DNA of 64,000 bases from Trichomonas vaginalis G3 (GCF_026262505.1 NC_067203.1:19511411-19575410); one strand, 5' to 3'. Numbered from the stretch's first letter, positions 38,915-49,604 are shown. The notes: a model not told the origin generated them from the letters alone. Translations and numbers: made by a program.

Positions 38915-40406
38915 TAAGGGTTTCGTTTTGCGAAAATTGTCACTTTTATAGCATATTTGTTTTTGGATGTTTTGCGAAACCAAAAAAAAACTATGATATA
39001 CAATGTGTGTGTAAAGAAAGTACTTTATTTACTAGTTAAAAAATCATTTGGTATTGATCAAGTTATTTTTTCTGGATAAGATATTATATGGATAATTGGA
39101 TAGAAAATACAATTATATAATCTTGTACCTGGTTTAATTAAGCTAATTGTCATCAGAAACTTGTAATTTTTATGAATTTCAGATTTTCTTTTCATTACTG
39201 CTTTTCTTAATAGGTCAAGTTCTTATTTACGTTATAAAGTATGATATTTACAAATATCAAGTTATCGTGTTTTTTGAGAAATTATGAGAAACAAACAAAA
39301 ATGAAAAAGATAGGAATAGCAATGAATAGTGATGTGGGTATAGAAAATGTAAGAGATATGAATGCAAAGCGACTTATCTTTTGGCATCGGGATTGATCGG
39401 GAAATTGGGATCAACTCATTCAATTTTATCCCGATTAATCGGGATAGATTTCAATACTTTACGGATCGGAATGATTTTAGGTGAAGTGAAAATTTAAAAA
39501 ATTCATATCTTTCTTTATATTTGTTTCTAAGGGTATTCATTTATATAGCATTGAAGTATATATTATTAGGATGTGTAATGCGAATGCAAATTATTATTTT
39601 AATTTATAATTAAAATAGCCCAACTTGTAGTATACTATAGTCTCTAGCAATGTACCGTCCAATAAGAAATTAAATCCAATGAAACATACACAACATTCTC
39701 CTATATCTTCTGTAGTTGCATATTATATATTCAAACGATTTTTAAATAATGTTTCTATCAAATGTGTAGTGATTCCGTCCCGATTAAAAATTGAGTACTT
39801 TCATCCCGATTTATCGGGATAAAATTGAATACTTTTATCCCGATTTCCCGATCAATTCCGATGCCGCCTGGACACACATATTATAAGGCTGTCATTTAAA
39901 GCATAATGAAACTATTCCCTTTTCATTTTAATCGAATAAGATAGTAAAGATTTTTGAATTAGCTAGAAACTGATGAGATGTTTTCACAAATCAGATTTTT
40001 AATCTCTATAATGCATAATTCACTCAATATCTCAATTTTGATATTGCGAGATATTTTTGCTATCGGTTTCGCAATTTTGACAAAATAGCAAGAGGGTTCT
40101 ATAAGCATTATTATCAACGTAGAATCTGAATATCATATCAGAAAATGTCGCAAATCTGACATTTACCCGACCAAATAGCAAAAATAATTGAATACTTTTC
40201 GCAAAAACTTTAAAAATCGATAAAAATATGAAATATAGATATTAAAGAGACTTTTTATATAATATTCATAAAGATTTTCCAAAAATATGATACCGCAAAA
40301 TTAAAAAAGTGACGTCTTGAGTGGAGTCAAAGGTCGAAATTGCTAGCTAAATGTTTTTTTAGCGAAATTGCGTATTGTACGTTTTTTTCGCAAAACGAAA
40401 CCCTTA
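38915..40406. mobile_element. 1.49-kb non-autonomous element with empty site in the sister copy
   Basis: The ends are TAAGGGTTTCGTTTTGCGAA (38915-38934) and its exact complement (40387-40406). The 7-bp duplication CATGAAT flanks it (38908-38914 and 40407-40413). Polinton 2 has the uninterrupted site TTTTCATGAATAAAAG at the matching place, which proves insertion after the two copies split. No protein is encoded. Its terminal TAAGGG is shared with the 8-bp-TSD MITE at 26272. The interior has a second inverted repeat and carries AAAGTGAC-type motifs near both ends. Confidence 0.93.
39383..39865. repeat. Nested inverted repeat rich in ATCCCGAT
   Basis: GGCATCGGGATTGATCGGG at 39383-39401 is mirrored by the complement of 39847-39865, with an inverted match of about 80-95 bases containing repeated ATCCCGAT/ATCGGGAT blocks. 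It lies wholly inside the 1.49-kb element. No target-site duplication is clear, so it may be either a further insertion or an internal foldback. Confidence 0.7.
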
Positions 40407-40541
40407 CATGAATAAAAGATTCACTACCATAATGAAATAAAAAATAAAAAAATTTTTAAAAAATCAACTTTAAAAATTCATGTCTTACGAAAAATTAAAA
40501 CTTAGTTATGTTTATTATTTTATTTTTTTATTTTGTATGAA

Positions 40542-41648
40542 ATGAGCGTCAAAACTAACAACGTTAAAAAATTAGGATTCACAAACGAGGAAATAAAGGA
40601 TATATTAGAGGAGGTGGGTTATGAAGTTAATAAATATTATTTAAGAAATTGTCAAAAATTTGCCGAGTTATTAAATGATTTTGATTATGATGGAAAAATG
40701 AATAAAGATGATGTTATAAATTTCTTATATCCCACATCTGAAGAAGAAAAACCTAAAGAACCTGATGTTTTCCCTGAATATTATGGAGAACAGATTAAAG
40801 ATGATGAATACAATGAAATTGAAAGACTGAAAAAAATAAGAGATGAAATAGATGAAAAAATTAAGGAATTAAGAGAAGTTGAAAAATATAATGAAAATGA
40901 AGTAGAGGGTTTAATGAATATCCCAGCTTCAGAATCAGAAGTTCAGAAATCTCATGAAGAAAGATATAAAAATTATGTCTCAGAATCAACACAAAATTTA
41001 TTAGATGGTGAAATAGACGAAACACTTTCAGCAGAAGGTACTAAATTTATTCGTAAACATAAGTTACAATTTATTGATAATGAAGAATACCCCTGTATCT
41101 TATTTTCACCCCCTCTCGATTCCGAAAAATTCAAAAAAGCTCTTAAAAATGTAACATATGCAACAAATACGATTAAGAAAGAAGATCATGATATTTACAC
41201 AAATTATTATTTAAATAAATGCACAGATGTTGATAAAGTTTTTGATTTATTAGATAAAATATCAAAAGAAACCATTGGAACCTATAAAATTTTGTGTGAT
41301 TGTGGTTTCATTGTTGAAGATGCCAATAATGTTTCATATGAAAGAACAGCACCGAAGGAAGACAAAGTTGAAAGGTCTATACCATTCGTTATTAAGCACA
41401 TAAAAGATATGAAAACTTATAAACATTATATTTATTCATTTATTTCAGAAAAAATGGAAGCAACCCATAAAACATCTTCTCATCATTTTATAGCTATTCA
41501 TACATTCCTTTTCAAAGTTGTGAAATTAAATAAGACAGGAATTAGATTTAATGTATCAGGGTACGCATTCTTGAGTAAATTAAAATGTATTCGTCACGTC
41601 GCGGATGATAAAAATTTATGTGTTCTTAATTCATTTTATGGGCTTTAA
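40542..41648 (+). CDS. Polinton protein of unknown role, upstream of polB
   Basis: A 368-residue protein from ATG 40542. The first half is acidic with a short EF-hand-like stretch (DFDYDGKMNKDDV) and a coiled coil (EIERLKKIRDEIDEKIKEL). The second half is mixed alpha/beta with an acidic-aromatic start (FIDNEEYPCILFSPP). No known Polinton family comes to mind. It lies 49 bases before polB on the same strand, so a role in replication, such as a terminal protein or polymerase partner, is possible but only by position. Confidence 0.6.
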   Translation: MSVKTNNVKKLGFTNEEIKDILEEVGYEVNKYYLRNCQKFAELLNDFDYDGKMNKDDVINFLYPTSEEEKPKEPDVFPEYYGEQIKDDEYNEIERLKKIRDEIDEKIKELREVEKYNENEVEGLMNIPASESEVQKSHEERYKNYVSESTQNLLDGEIDETLSAEGTKFIRKHKLQFIDNEEYPCILFSPPLDSEKFKKALKNVTYATNTIKKEDHDIYTNYYLNKCTDVDKVFDLLDKISKETIGTYKILCDCGFIVEDANNVSYERTAPKEDKVERSIPFVIKHIKDMKTYKHYIYSFISEKMEATHKTSSHHFIAIHTFLFKVVKLNKTGIRFNVSGYAFLSKLKCIRHVADDKNLCVLNSFYGL

Positions 41649-42668
41649 AAAATAAAGTTTATTTTTATTTATTTTTTAATTTTTTATTCTTACATAAATG
41701 AACAAAAACGGAACAGCTAAAATGAATGATAATCAAATTAGAGCAGAAGGTAGAAGGTTATTTAAACGCTTCTATAACATTCCTGATGGTGTTAATCCTA
41801 AAACTCGTAGAAGCTATTTAAATGAAGCAATAGATGCATATGAAGGGTTTGACATTTCATCAGAAAGTGAGAGATTAGCGAGAATGTTAAATGTTAATAT
41901 TGATTTCTATTATTGTGATCCTCAACCAGAAGACGTGGACATAAATAAGGTAGACTTTCCATTAGTGGAATCAATAATGATAGATCCAGAATTTGAAACA
42001 GTAAATATTTTATTAACACAGAGTCCATGTGGAAAACTTCACGCTGACAGAATAACAGACGTAGAAGCACTCACCGGCTATAAAGTTTGTCCATATTGTA
42101 AAGAAGAAGTTTATTCTATCTGTGATGACCCAGAAAGGAAAAACCAAAGAAGATTTTTAAAGCATTGTGAGAAATGTAAAGAAAATAATGGAAGATTAAT
42201 TCAAGACGTTCAGTTGCAAAAGACACAGCAACCATATGCACCACATATTACGAAACAGAAGATATATCAGTGGTTATTAGCTCACAATTTGCAGGAATAT
42301 TATAAACCGACAAGATATTATATTACTTTTGACTTCGAAACATTAGAGACTAAAGAAGAATTACAACTTTCTGAGTGTGCAACTTTGAACGCTTACTTAA
42401 AACCATTCATGGTATCATCAACGGTTAAATTAAACGATAAAACATATACGAGGAATTTTTGCTTAACTTCGAGTGATTCTTTTATTTCTGATTGGATTGA
42501 GTTTTTATTTTCAACCTGTTCATTAGTTGTTGAATCAAATATGAGTCAATATGAAGAATTAATGAAGCCGCAAACGGCGGGGACTTTGTCCCATACATTA
42601 AATGAAAAACAGAAGGAAGCATTTAAAGAACTTCTAGATGAGGAATTCAATAAAGTGAATATCATATA

Positions 42669-43969
42669 GGGTGTCCAAAGGTGTGTTTAGCACAAACCTG
42701 AATACTGCGAATAGAAATAAACAAGTTACATATATATAAAGTTTATTTAAATATAATCACCATTGGATTCAATCACGCGTTCGCAGCGATCGATCCAGGC
42801 TTGAAAGACACGCTTTAAATCATCATGAGAAAATTGCTCAAATTGCTCTCTTACAAAATTTTCAAGATCATCTGGACTCGCGAATTCGCGTCCTTCAGCT
42901 CTCTTTTTTAGCGTGCCGAATAAATAAAAGTCAGAGGGTGCAATATCAGGTGAATAAATTGGGTTTGGAACAACTTTGACATTGTTTTCCACCAAGTAAT
43001 TCATTACCTTATGACTTTTGTGAACTCTTGAATTATCAAAATGAATTGCAAACTTTTGTTTTTGTTGTTTGGATTTCTCAAACTCATCAGAATTGATAAT
43101 TTGAGTAAGAACATTGTCAATTAGATACTGAGCATTCATCGTATTAGGTTTTTGAAGAATATCAATTGCGATGATGCCATTCACGCCCCAAAAAACCGAC
43201 AACATCATCATTGGTGTGTCAATTTTTTTCTTCGGGAATGTTTGCGGATTTTCATCCTTCGGGATCCACATGATTTTGGCTTCTGTTGCATATTGAAACC
43301 AAGACTCGTCCCCTGTTACTAAAAAGCGAAACTTCTTGGATTGATACGCACCCAATATAGAGAGGAGCTCTTTCGAAGATTGGACTCTAGATTTTTTTTG
43401 AACTGAATTAAGGTTGTGCGGAACCCAACGTGTATACGCTAGTTTGTAGTTCAAATAATTGTGCAGATAATAACTGACTGTTGTACGTGGTATCTTTGTC
43501 ATCTCCTCTATCCTTCTGAGTGATGCTCTTGGGTCTTCATCTAGCGCTTGAAGAATTGCTTTGATTTTTCTTTGATCCGGCGATTTTTTGTCAATTTTTA
43601 TGATGGGCGCCTTTTTGTTCATGAAGTGATACATCCTAACATGATACGTTACAGTGGAATAACTAGGAGCATCCATACCGAAGCATTTTACCAATGTCTC
43701 GTAGATTTTTTTACAGTCTTTGCATTTTTTTGCAAGAGCGAGGATGTTTTCTTTATGATTCATTAAAAAAATGAAAAAAAATCCCGCCAAAATTTCCCGC
43801 GAAACCGCCTCTTGTCTCAAAATTCATTTTATATCCCGGCATGGCGCCAAAATACAACATACTCATCATATACATATATTCATATTTTTTATTATATATT
43901 TATAATCAGCATATATCTCCTTTAATAGTCTGATATAGAGCGCTGTGCTAAACGCACCTTTGGACACCC
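42669..43969 (-). mobile_element. Mariner transposon (Tvmar-like)
   Basis: A 1,301-bp element with TIRs beginning GGGTGTCCAAAGGTG and differing at one position in the first 26 bases. It is flanked by the TA duplication (42667-42668 and 43970-43971). The transposase frame is intact and reads on the complement. Length, TA target and DD34D transposase match the mariner family known from Trichomonas vaginalis (Tvmar1). It lies in the polB gene of Polinton 1, so it is younger than that copy. Confidence 0.95.
42747..43763 (-). CDS. Mariner transposase, DD34D
   Basis: A 338-residue cut-and-paste transposase that binds the element's TIRs and moves it to TA sites. The N-terminal paired helix-turn-helix region (MNHKENILALAKKC ... 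EEMTKIPRTTVSYYLHNYL) is followed by the linker RWVPHNL (the family WVPHEL motif) and by the catalytic triad: Asp in VTGDESWFQY, Asp in IHFDNSRVHKS and Asp in SPDIAPSDFYLFG, 34 residues after the second. All three are present. I start at ATG 43763; the frame is open further upstream, but only a TTG lies there. The region just upstream carries several GGCGGGA/GCGGGAAA-type sites. The frame is intact, so activity is possible. Confidence 0.95.
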   Translation of the reverse strand: MNHKENILALAKKCKDCKKIYETLVKCFGMDAPSYSTVTYHVRMYHFMNKKAPIIKIDKKSPDQRKIKAILQALDEDPRASLRRIEEMTKIPRTTVSYYLHNYLNYKLAYTRWVPHNLNSVQKKSRVQSSKELLSILGAYQSKKFRFLVTGDESWFQYATEAKIMWIPKDENPQTFPKKKIDTPMMMLSVFWGVNGIIAIDILQKPNTMNAQYLIDNVLTQIINSDEFEKSKQQKQKFAIHFDNSRVHKSHKVMNYLVENNVKVVPNPIYSPDIAPSDFYLFGTLKKRAEGREFASPDDLENFVREQFEQFSHDDLKRVFQAWIDRCERVIESNGDYI

Positions 43970-46527
43970 TATAGGTTTTAATTCGGGAAAGTTTGATTTA
44001 AATTTAATTCTTCATGATTTAAACACTGCAAAATGGAAAATAAAATCAATGCTGGGTTCTTCTTCACAATTTAAGCAAATCATTGTAAAGAAAACAAACG
44101 TTCCATATGAATTGAGATTTATTGACATCAGAAATTATATAGCGGGTGGGACATTAGACCAATTCACTCAAGATTTCGGAAACAATAAATCACGTGTTAA
44201 ATCCTTTTTCCCTTATCAATTCATCACATGGGAAAATTACGAAGAAGAATTATATAAAGTGGAACCATTCACGAAAGATTCATTTTATTCAGCATTAACT
44301 CAAGAAACTATATCAGATAGTGATTATCAAATATATCTCAATGATGCTAAAAACTTTAAGAATAGATTAGAATATTTTATTCATTATTGCAATAAAGATG
44401 TTGAAATTATGATTGACCCAATTGATAAAATTATTGAAGAAACATTTGTTTATAAAATTGATATGCTTCATAATCTTTCTTTATCATCGAATGCTTCAAT
44501 GATTTGTTACGCTTTAGCATATAAAGACTTTAATCCTAATGAAAAATATCCTGAGGAAGAGATAGAATCAAGTTTTGAATTAATGAAAAAGTATTGGAAA
44601 TATAAAATTGAATCATATAAGAAACAAGATGAAAAAGCAGAAAGAGATACTAAAAATAATGTTTCAATGGATGATTTTCAATACTATCACGATTTAATCC
44701 TTTCATCTAAATGCAAAATGTGTGGTAAAGCGTTTACATATGCAAATAAACCAACATTGGATAGAATCGATAATGAAAAACCACATACTAAAGAAAATTG
44801 TCAGTTAATGTGTTGTTATTGCAATGTCGTGAAATCAAATAAAGATGAAGATGTTCAACGTTTAAGAATCAATTTAAGAAATTATGCATTAAAAAATAAT
44901 TTACCAATGACTTTAGATTCAGTTGAAGCTTATCACATTCTCCGTAATGGAATTACTGGTGGTTTATCAAATGTTCAACATAGAGAAAATCTTGAAGGAA
45001 TCACGCACATTAATAAACTTTCATATAATCCAGAAACTAAAACTGTATCAAATGAGGACACCACCAACATCATGACTCATTTCGTTGGTGTTGATTTTAA
45101 TTCATTATATCCTTCATCATTTTCATCTAATCCTCATGATTTCATTCAATATACTGACCATAAAATGTATATGCCGGGAAGATTGAATGGTGTTATCATT
45201 TGTGATACAACAACAAAGAAAGCAAAAGCACTGGGAATTATTAGAAAGAAAAATACTTTATTCGTGGCTGAAGTAAAGGGTCACATTGATGAAAAATACA
45301 TTAATGATTACATAAACTTTTTACCGATAATAAGAAACTTAGATATTATCACAGATGAAAAAACAATTGGCAGTTTTATGTATAATTACATGAAATCAAA
45401 CAATCTACCAGTTGACCAGAAACAGAGGAAATTAACTCAGTTAGCATCAACACACAACCAATATCAACCATTTTCTTCTTATTATCTTTGGTATCTAATA
45501 GACAGATTTCATTTTATCATGATGATATTCAATCAATTTTAACATTTACTAAAAACACTTGTTTTAATGAATTTGCGAACGAATTTATGAACGAAAGACA
45601 AAAGGCTGAATTAGAAGGAAATAAAGGAAAAAGTTTATTTTGCAAGATTTCGCTTAATGGATCATATGGTTATGATGCAATGAATACACAAAATTACACA
45701 AAGACTAAAATAATGAATGCACAGAAGGCACGCGTTGCATGTATGTCAAATAAGTTTAAAAACATAAGAGAAATAGGTGAAGATACATATCAAGTGATGC
45801 TTAAAGATAGATTTTATAGATGTGATACATGTTTACAAGAGGCATTCTTCACTTTAGATAACGCTAAATACTGGTATTTGGTTTTCATTTATGATTTTAT
45901 GTATAAATGCATGAATGTTAATCGTTTTCATTTCATTGAAGGTGATACTGATTCATCTTATTGGGCAATCGCTGGTGATCCAAATCTTCCTAACATTCAA
46001 GCATTTCAAGCAATTGTTACCGATAAACAATTTTATGATAAAAACATTTTCAAATTCGCACCATTTGATTTCTTCAGTTTTGATGAGAAATTTAAACCTA
46101 AATTAAAGAATAAAGCTGAAGAAAAAGCACATGAGAAGAAGTTATTGGGTTTAGCAATTGAGAAACAAGGTGATAACATGGTTGCTTTATGCCCTAAGTG
46201 TTATACATCATTCAACGGTTCAATTGATGGACGTGATTTTAAAAAGATTGCACAAAAAATGAAAGGTGTTAGTTTACGACAAAATAAACAATTAACACCT
46301 AAAAATTATTTGGATATAATAAATGATAAAGTGATATTTGATGGTCAGAATATTAATTTACAACTTAAAAACGGGTCAATGACTCGCTTAACAATCGGTA
46401 AGACTGCATTAACAGGAGCACACACTAAGGCTGTATGTTGTGAAAATGGATGTTGTATGCCATTTATTTAATACAATTTAAAAACGTAGGGGTTGAGTCA
46501 TGAATTTAAAATTTTATTTTTAATAAA

Positions 46528-46971
46528 ATGCCACAGAAGAGACAAAAGGAACCGAATAGATTTATACCAAATGGTTTTAACTTTCAGATTCCAAATAATC
46601 AACCGCAACGAATTTTTCAAATCCCACCACAACGTCAACGACCACCACCACCACAACGTCAACGGAGAAGAACATTCACCCCTGAAGAAAGAAATTTCAA
46701 TAATTTGATGCGTCAACAAAATCAAGGTTTGAGATTTTATCTGGGCAGTAATGGTATACATATAAGGCATCCAAATTTAGATAGAAGATATACCGCTGAG
46801 ATTCATATTTTACCTAATAATACGGTTAATTTTGCTGGATTTTATGATCATCATCAGGAAATCTGGACTCCACCATTTGATACCGTTTTAGAAGGAGGAA
46901 CCGTTAATGATGCGATTCAATATGTAAATAATGGTTTTGATACTATGATTCAAAGAGGTGGGCACCCTTAA
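46528..46971 (+). CDS. Polinton Pro/Gln-rich protein, unknown
   Basis: A 147-residue protein. The first 65 residues are low-complexity, rich in Pro, Gln and Arg (RQRPPPPQRQRRRTF), a basic tail suited to binding DNA or capsid. The rest looks like a compact beta-rich domain (RFYLGSNGIHIRHPNLDRRY; VNFAGFYDHHQEIWTPP). I do not recognise it. It follows polB by about 55 bases. Confidence 0.5.
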   Translation: MPQKRQKEPNRFIPNGFNFQIPNNQPQRIFQIPPQRQRPPPPQRQRRRTFTPEERNFNNLMRQQNQGLRFYLGSNGIHIRHPNLDRRYTAEIHILPNNTVNFAGFYDHHQEIWTPPFDTVLEGGTVNDAIQYVNNGFDTMIQRGGHP

Positions 46972-46995
46972 AACATTTATTTTATTTTTATATAA

Positions 46996-47103
46996 ATGGA
47001 TAACGCAGATTTAGAAAATTTAATTGATGATTTAGTACTTAATCAAAATTTTCTTAATTATTATGAATTAAAATCATATCTCCAAAAACATAATAAAATA
47101 TAA
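46996..47103 (+). CDS. Short acidic-helix ORF in Polinton 1
   Basis: A 35-codon frame (MDNADLENLIDDLVLNQN ...) between the Pro/Gln-rich gene and the integrase, with its own upstream TATAAATG context like other Polinton genes here. It would form one acidic amphipathic helix. Too short for a firm call. Confidence 0.35.
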   Translation: MDNADLENLIDDLVLNQNFLNYYELKSYLQKHNKI

Positions 47104-47114
47104 CGGGTGATGAT

Positions 47115-48584
47115 ATGGATTATTATTATTCGTATTATAAAAATGAAATTTTGAAATATCATGATAAAATAATTTCTGAAATTAAAGACAAAATTAAAAA
47201 TAATGAATATACAAAGGGAAAAACTAAATCACAACTTAAACAGTTGAAAGATTTCAAAAATAAAGTATTAACAGAAGAAGATATTGATGAATTATATAAA
47301 TTATATAATCCTGAGCCGCAAAAGCCAAAGGAACAAAAACAAAAGAAGAAAAAGCCGAAAACAACACCAAAAGAGAAAGTAGCAAATGTTCAACAGCTAA
47401 AGGTGCAAAACACCCAGGTCCTTCAGACCATAAATGAAGCACAAGCTTTAATTTATGATTCATTAGTTAAACCATATTCAGCCCGACTTTTAAATGAAGA
47501 TCAACTTTTGGAATTCATTCTTCAACATAAACTCGAAGCGGGAAAGTATATCAAACCTTTATATACAGCATATTTAAAACAAATGAATAGAATACATCCA
47601 GAATTAATGAAAGGAAAATCAACAACTAAAACTTCATCATCCAAAATCAAAGCAGATAAAATTAAACCACCTGCAATACCAAAACCTCCAACGACAGTAC
47701 ATCCTCCTTCAGTTAATCCTTCATCATTCACTTTATTATATCCATTTCAAACATTAAAGAAGCAAAAAGATTTTAAAAAGGATTTCAAGATATTAAATAA
47801 ACCAATTGACCCGAAAATTCAACCGTTAAAGGAAAAATTTAGTCGCCCTTCATTTGCTCCATATCCATATTCATACGAAATCGATCATCTGGAATATTCA
47901 AAAGGAAAAGTTACTTATTTATTTGCCATTAACATTAACACTAGATATTTATATTGCATTCCAGTGAAAGGGAAAACAGAACAGGAAACAAGAAGAGCTA
48001 TTCAATACTTACTAGATCATGAAAGAGTAGATAATATCAGGGGTGATGGTGATAAAGGATTTCAGGCAGCTATGGCTCATTATTTCCCACAAATTAATTT
48101 TTACTTCTCATCTTCTCCATATACGTTTCATAATAAAATAGTTGATGCGGTAATGAGAACTCTTAGAGATGCGTTAGGGGTTAACGGTCAGATATACTGG
48201 GATGGAAATCATGACTCCATCATACAGCAGTTAGTATATTATTACAATAATACATGGCATAGAACTATAAACATGAAACCAGTGGAAATGAAAAATGATA
48301 TTTCAAAAGAATGGGAATATATTAGAAAGCAAATGGAAAGGTTAAATGATGTTAAACGTGAACAAATTAATTCGGGGCTCATGAATTTTAAACAAGGGGA
48401 TAAAGTTTTGATTCATCTCGATTATGGAAAAACTAATAAATCAATGACAAAAAGAAGACGAAGATTTGACACAATAACTGAATTTGTTAGATATATTAAC
48501 GGCAATGCATTAGTTGAAGTTGACAATAAATTAATAGAAATTCCGATTTATTTTATTACTCCATTATATTTAAATAATATTTAA
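47115..48584 (+). CDS. Polinton retroviral-type integrase
   Basis: A 489-residue integrase. The N-terminal 250 residues are Lys-rich with coiled coil and Pro/Ser stretches. The RVE catalytic core follows, with SYEIDHLEYSKGKVTYLFAI, then DNIRGDGDKGFQAAMAHYF, then NKIVDAVMRTLRDALGV and the YYNNTWHRTINMKP block typical of the core's last helix. A small SH3/chromo-like C-terminal domain ends the protein. It joins the Polinton to host DNA with a 6-bp target duplication in the family. Frame open throughout. Confidence 0.88.
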   Translation: MDYYYSYYKNEILKYHDKIISEIKDKIKNNEYTKGKTKSQLKQLKDFKNKVLTEEDIDELYKLYNPEPQKPKEQKQKKKKPKTTPKEKVANVQQLKVQNTQVLQTINEAQALIYDSLVKPYSARLLNEDQLLEFILQHKLEAGKYIKPLYTAYLKQMNRIHPELMKGKSTTKTSSSKIKADKIKPPAIPKPPTTVHPPSVNPSSFTLLYPFQTLKKQKDFKKDFKILNKPIDPKIQPLKEKFSRPSFAPYPYSYEIDHLEYSKGKVTYLFAININTRYLYCIPVKGKTEQETRRAIQYLLDHERVDNIRGDGDKGFQAAMAHYFPQINFYFSSSPYTFHNKIVDAVMRTLRDALGVNGQIYWDGNHDSIIQQLVYYYNNTWHRTINMKPVEMKNDISKEWEYIRKQMERLNDVKREQINSGLMNFKQGDKVLIHLDYGKTNKSMTKRRRRFDTITEFVRYINGNALVEVDNKLIEIPIYFITPLYLNNI

Positions 48585-48603
48585 TTTTTTTATTTCGTAA
48601 GAA

Positions 48604-48924
48604 ATGAGTGACAACGAAGCATCCAAGAGTCCTGATTCAATTAAGATTCAGAGTCCAGACGATGAATATAAAAAGAAACTAAACAGAATTAAATCAAAAA
48701 TATGCTATTACAAAAAGAAGCTGGAATGCGGCGGGGCTGATGTCCATAAAACTAAAGTAATTGAAAACGATAAAGAGAGGAAAGAAATAATCGAAAAATT
48801 AGAAACTTACCGTTCAATCCTTAAACTGAGTGAAGCAAAAATAAAAGAATTTAATAGAATAAATAAATTGATTGGAAGAGATGAATTTAATAAAGATGAA
48901 TTTTTAAACTCTATCCAAATTTAA
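48604..48924 (+). CDS. Polinton coiled-coil protein, 106 residues
   Basis: A highly charged helical protein (KLNRIKSKICYYKKKLECGG and a Glu/Lys-rich second half). No family is recognised. It follows the integrase by 19 bases on the same strand and is the last plus-strand gene before the strand switch. Confidence 0.5.
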   Translation: MSDNEASKSPDSIKIQSPDDEYKKKLNRIKSKICYYKKKLECGGADVHKTKVIENDKERKEIIEKLETYRSILKLSEAKIKEFNRINKLIGRDEFNKDEFLNSIQI

Positions 48925-48927
48925 TTT

Positions 48928-49113
48928 TTATTCCTCTTCGACAACGTCTCTTCGAGACGCTGAACCCTTCTGGGTTCTTCTTTCCATCATTACTGCATAA
49001 CCGCATCTTCTCGGTTTTCGTGGTTTGTTGTTTTTAATTCGTTCTTGCATCATTTTTATCATTTCCTCCCTTGTTATGATTCGTGGTAAATTTTGAGCTT
49101 GTGGGGTATCCAT
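48928..49113 (-). CDS. Small basic Polinton protein
   Basis: A 61-residue basic protein (ITREEMIKMMQERIKNNKPRK ... GYAVMMERRTQK) on the minus strand, converging with the 106-residue gene. Such short basic proteins in this position of other DNA viruses act as capsid cement or core proteins; that is only an analogy. Confidence 0.45.
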   Translation of the reverse strand: MDTPQAQNLPRIITREEMIKMMQERIKNNKPRKPRRCGYAVMMERRTQKGSASRRDVVEEE

Positions 49114-49141
49114 TTATATAAAAATAAAATTTTGTTATCAG

Positions 49142-49321
49142 TTATTTTATCATCATTTTATTAAGTTCATCTTTAGTTAATTTGAATGGATTCGCTAATG
49201 TTCCACCTTGAGCCACAACACTTGCCCCGGCTAATTGTGAAGAACCTGGGATAAGTACTCCATGAAATGATTTCATTGGTATCATTAATTTAGAAATAGT
49301 TGGCTTAATTAATTTTGTCAT
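49142..49321 (-). CDS. Short Polinton ORF, 59 residues
   Basis: A clean short frame starting at ATG 49321 (MTKLIKPTISKLMIPMKSFH ...) with a Gly/Ala/Gln-rich middle (SSQLAGASVVAQGGTL). The upstream TTTATTTTTATCATAA-like leader resembles the leaders of other genes in this element. The product is unknown, perhaps a virion peptide. Confidence 0.4.
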   Translation of the reverse strand: MTKLIKPTISKLMIPMKSFHGVLIPGSSQLAGASVVAQGGTLANPFKLTKDELNKMMIK

Positions 49322-49352
49322 TTATGATAAAAATAAAATTGCATAATTTAAA

Positions 49353-49402
49353 TTTTCTCATTTTCTCATTTTCTCATTTCTCATTTTCTCATTTTCTCAT
49401 TT
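49353..49402. repeat. TTTTCTCA microsatellite
   Basis: About six copies of an 8-base unit TTTTCTCA (with one shortened unit) between two short minus-strand frames of Polinton 1. Confidence 0.85.
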
Positions 49403-49513
49403 TTCTCTTTTTTCATTCTGTTTTGGTTTCAGTAACTTTAATTTTAACTTTGAATCAAATATTGGGTTTCCATCTTTATCTCTTCCAATAACACCATATG
49501 GTAGAATCTTCAT
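49397..49513 (-). CDS. Short basic Polinton ORF, 38 residues
   Basis: A 38-codon frame (MKILPYGVIGRDKDGNPIFD, then Lys-rich to the stop) with the same type of leader as its neighbours. Its 3' end runs into the microsatellite. Low support because of size. Confidence 0.3.
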   Translation of the reverse strand: MKILPYGVIGRDKDGNPIFDSKLKLKLLKPKQNEKREK

Positions 49514-49604
49514 TTATACTAAAATAAAAATTTAAATTATGCCGTTCTAAAGTTTGTGAAACAAACATTGAGCGTTCATTGAACGCGAAACCATGCATAA
49601 ACTG

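Larger units (their letters stand above)
38173..40488. repeat. Left terminal inverted repeat of Polinton 1
   Basis: This end matches the left end of Polinton 2 (58530-59338) over about 810 bases once the 1.49-kb insertion is left out, with only a handful of differences by eye. The shared part ends at TCATGTCTTAC (40478-40488). It includes a complete protein gene, so the protein is encoded within the TIR. Confidence 0.85.
41698..46471 (+). pseudogene. polB: Polinton protein-primed DNA polymerase B region
   Basis: The replication gene of Polinton 1. In order: a zinc-binding CPYCKEEVY/CEKC module, an exonuclease motif with YYITFDFETLE, an HNH-like module (CKMCGKAF, LDRIDN, MCCYCN), polymerase motif A VDFNSLYPSSF, motif B KISLNGSYGYD and motif C EGDTDSSYW. 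This is the family-B, protein-primed type that Polintons share with adenoviruses and linear plasmids. A complete mariner sits inside at a TA, and the gene is otherwise broken about once. The HNH-like module between the exonuclease and polymerase parts is unusual. Confidence 0.88.

Noticed and set aside
43764-43820. Longer mariner transposase N-terminus
   Set aside because: The frame is open, but only a TTG could start it; ATG 43763 gives the normal mariner length.
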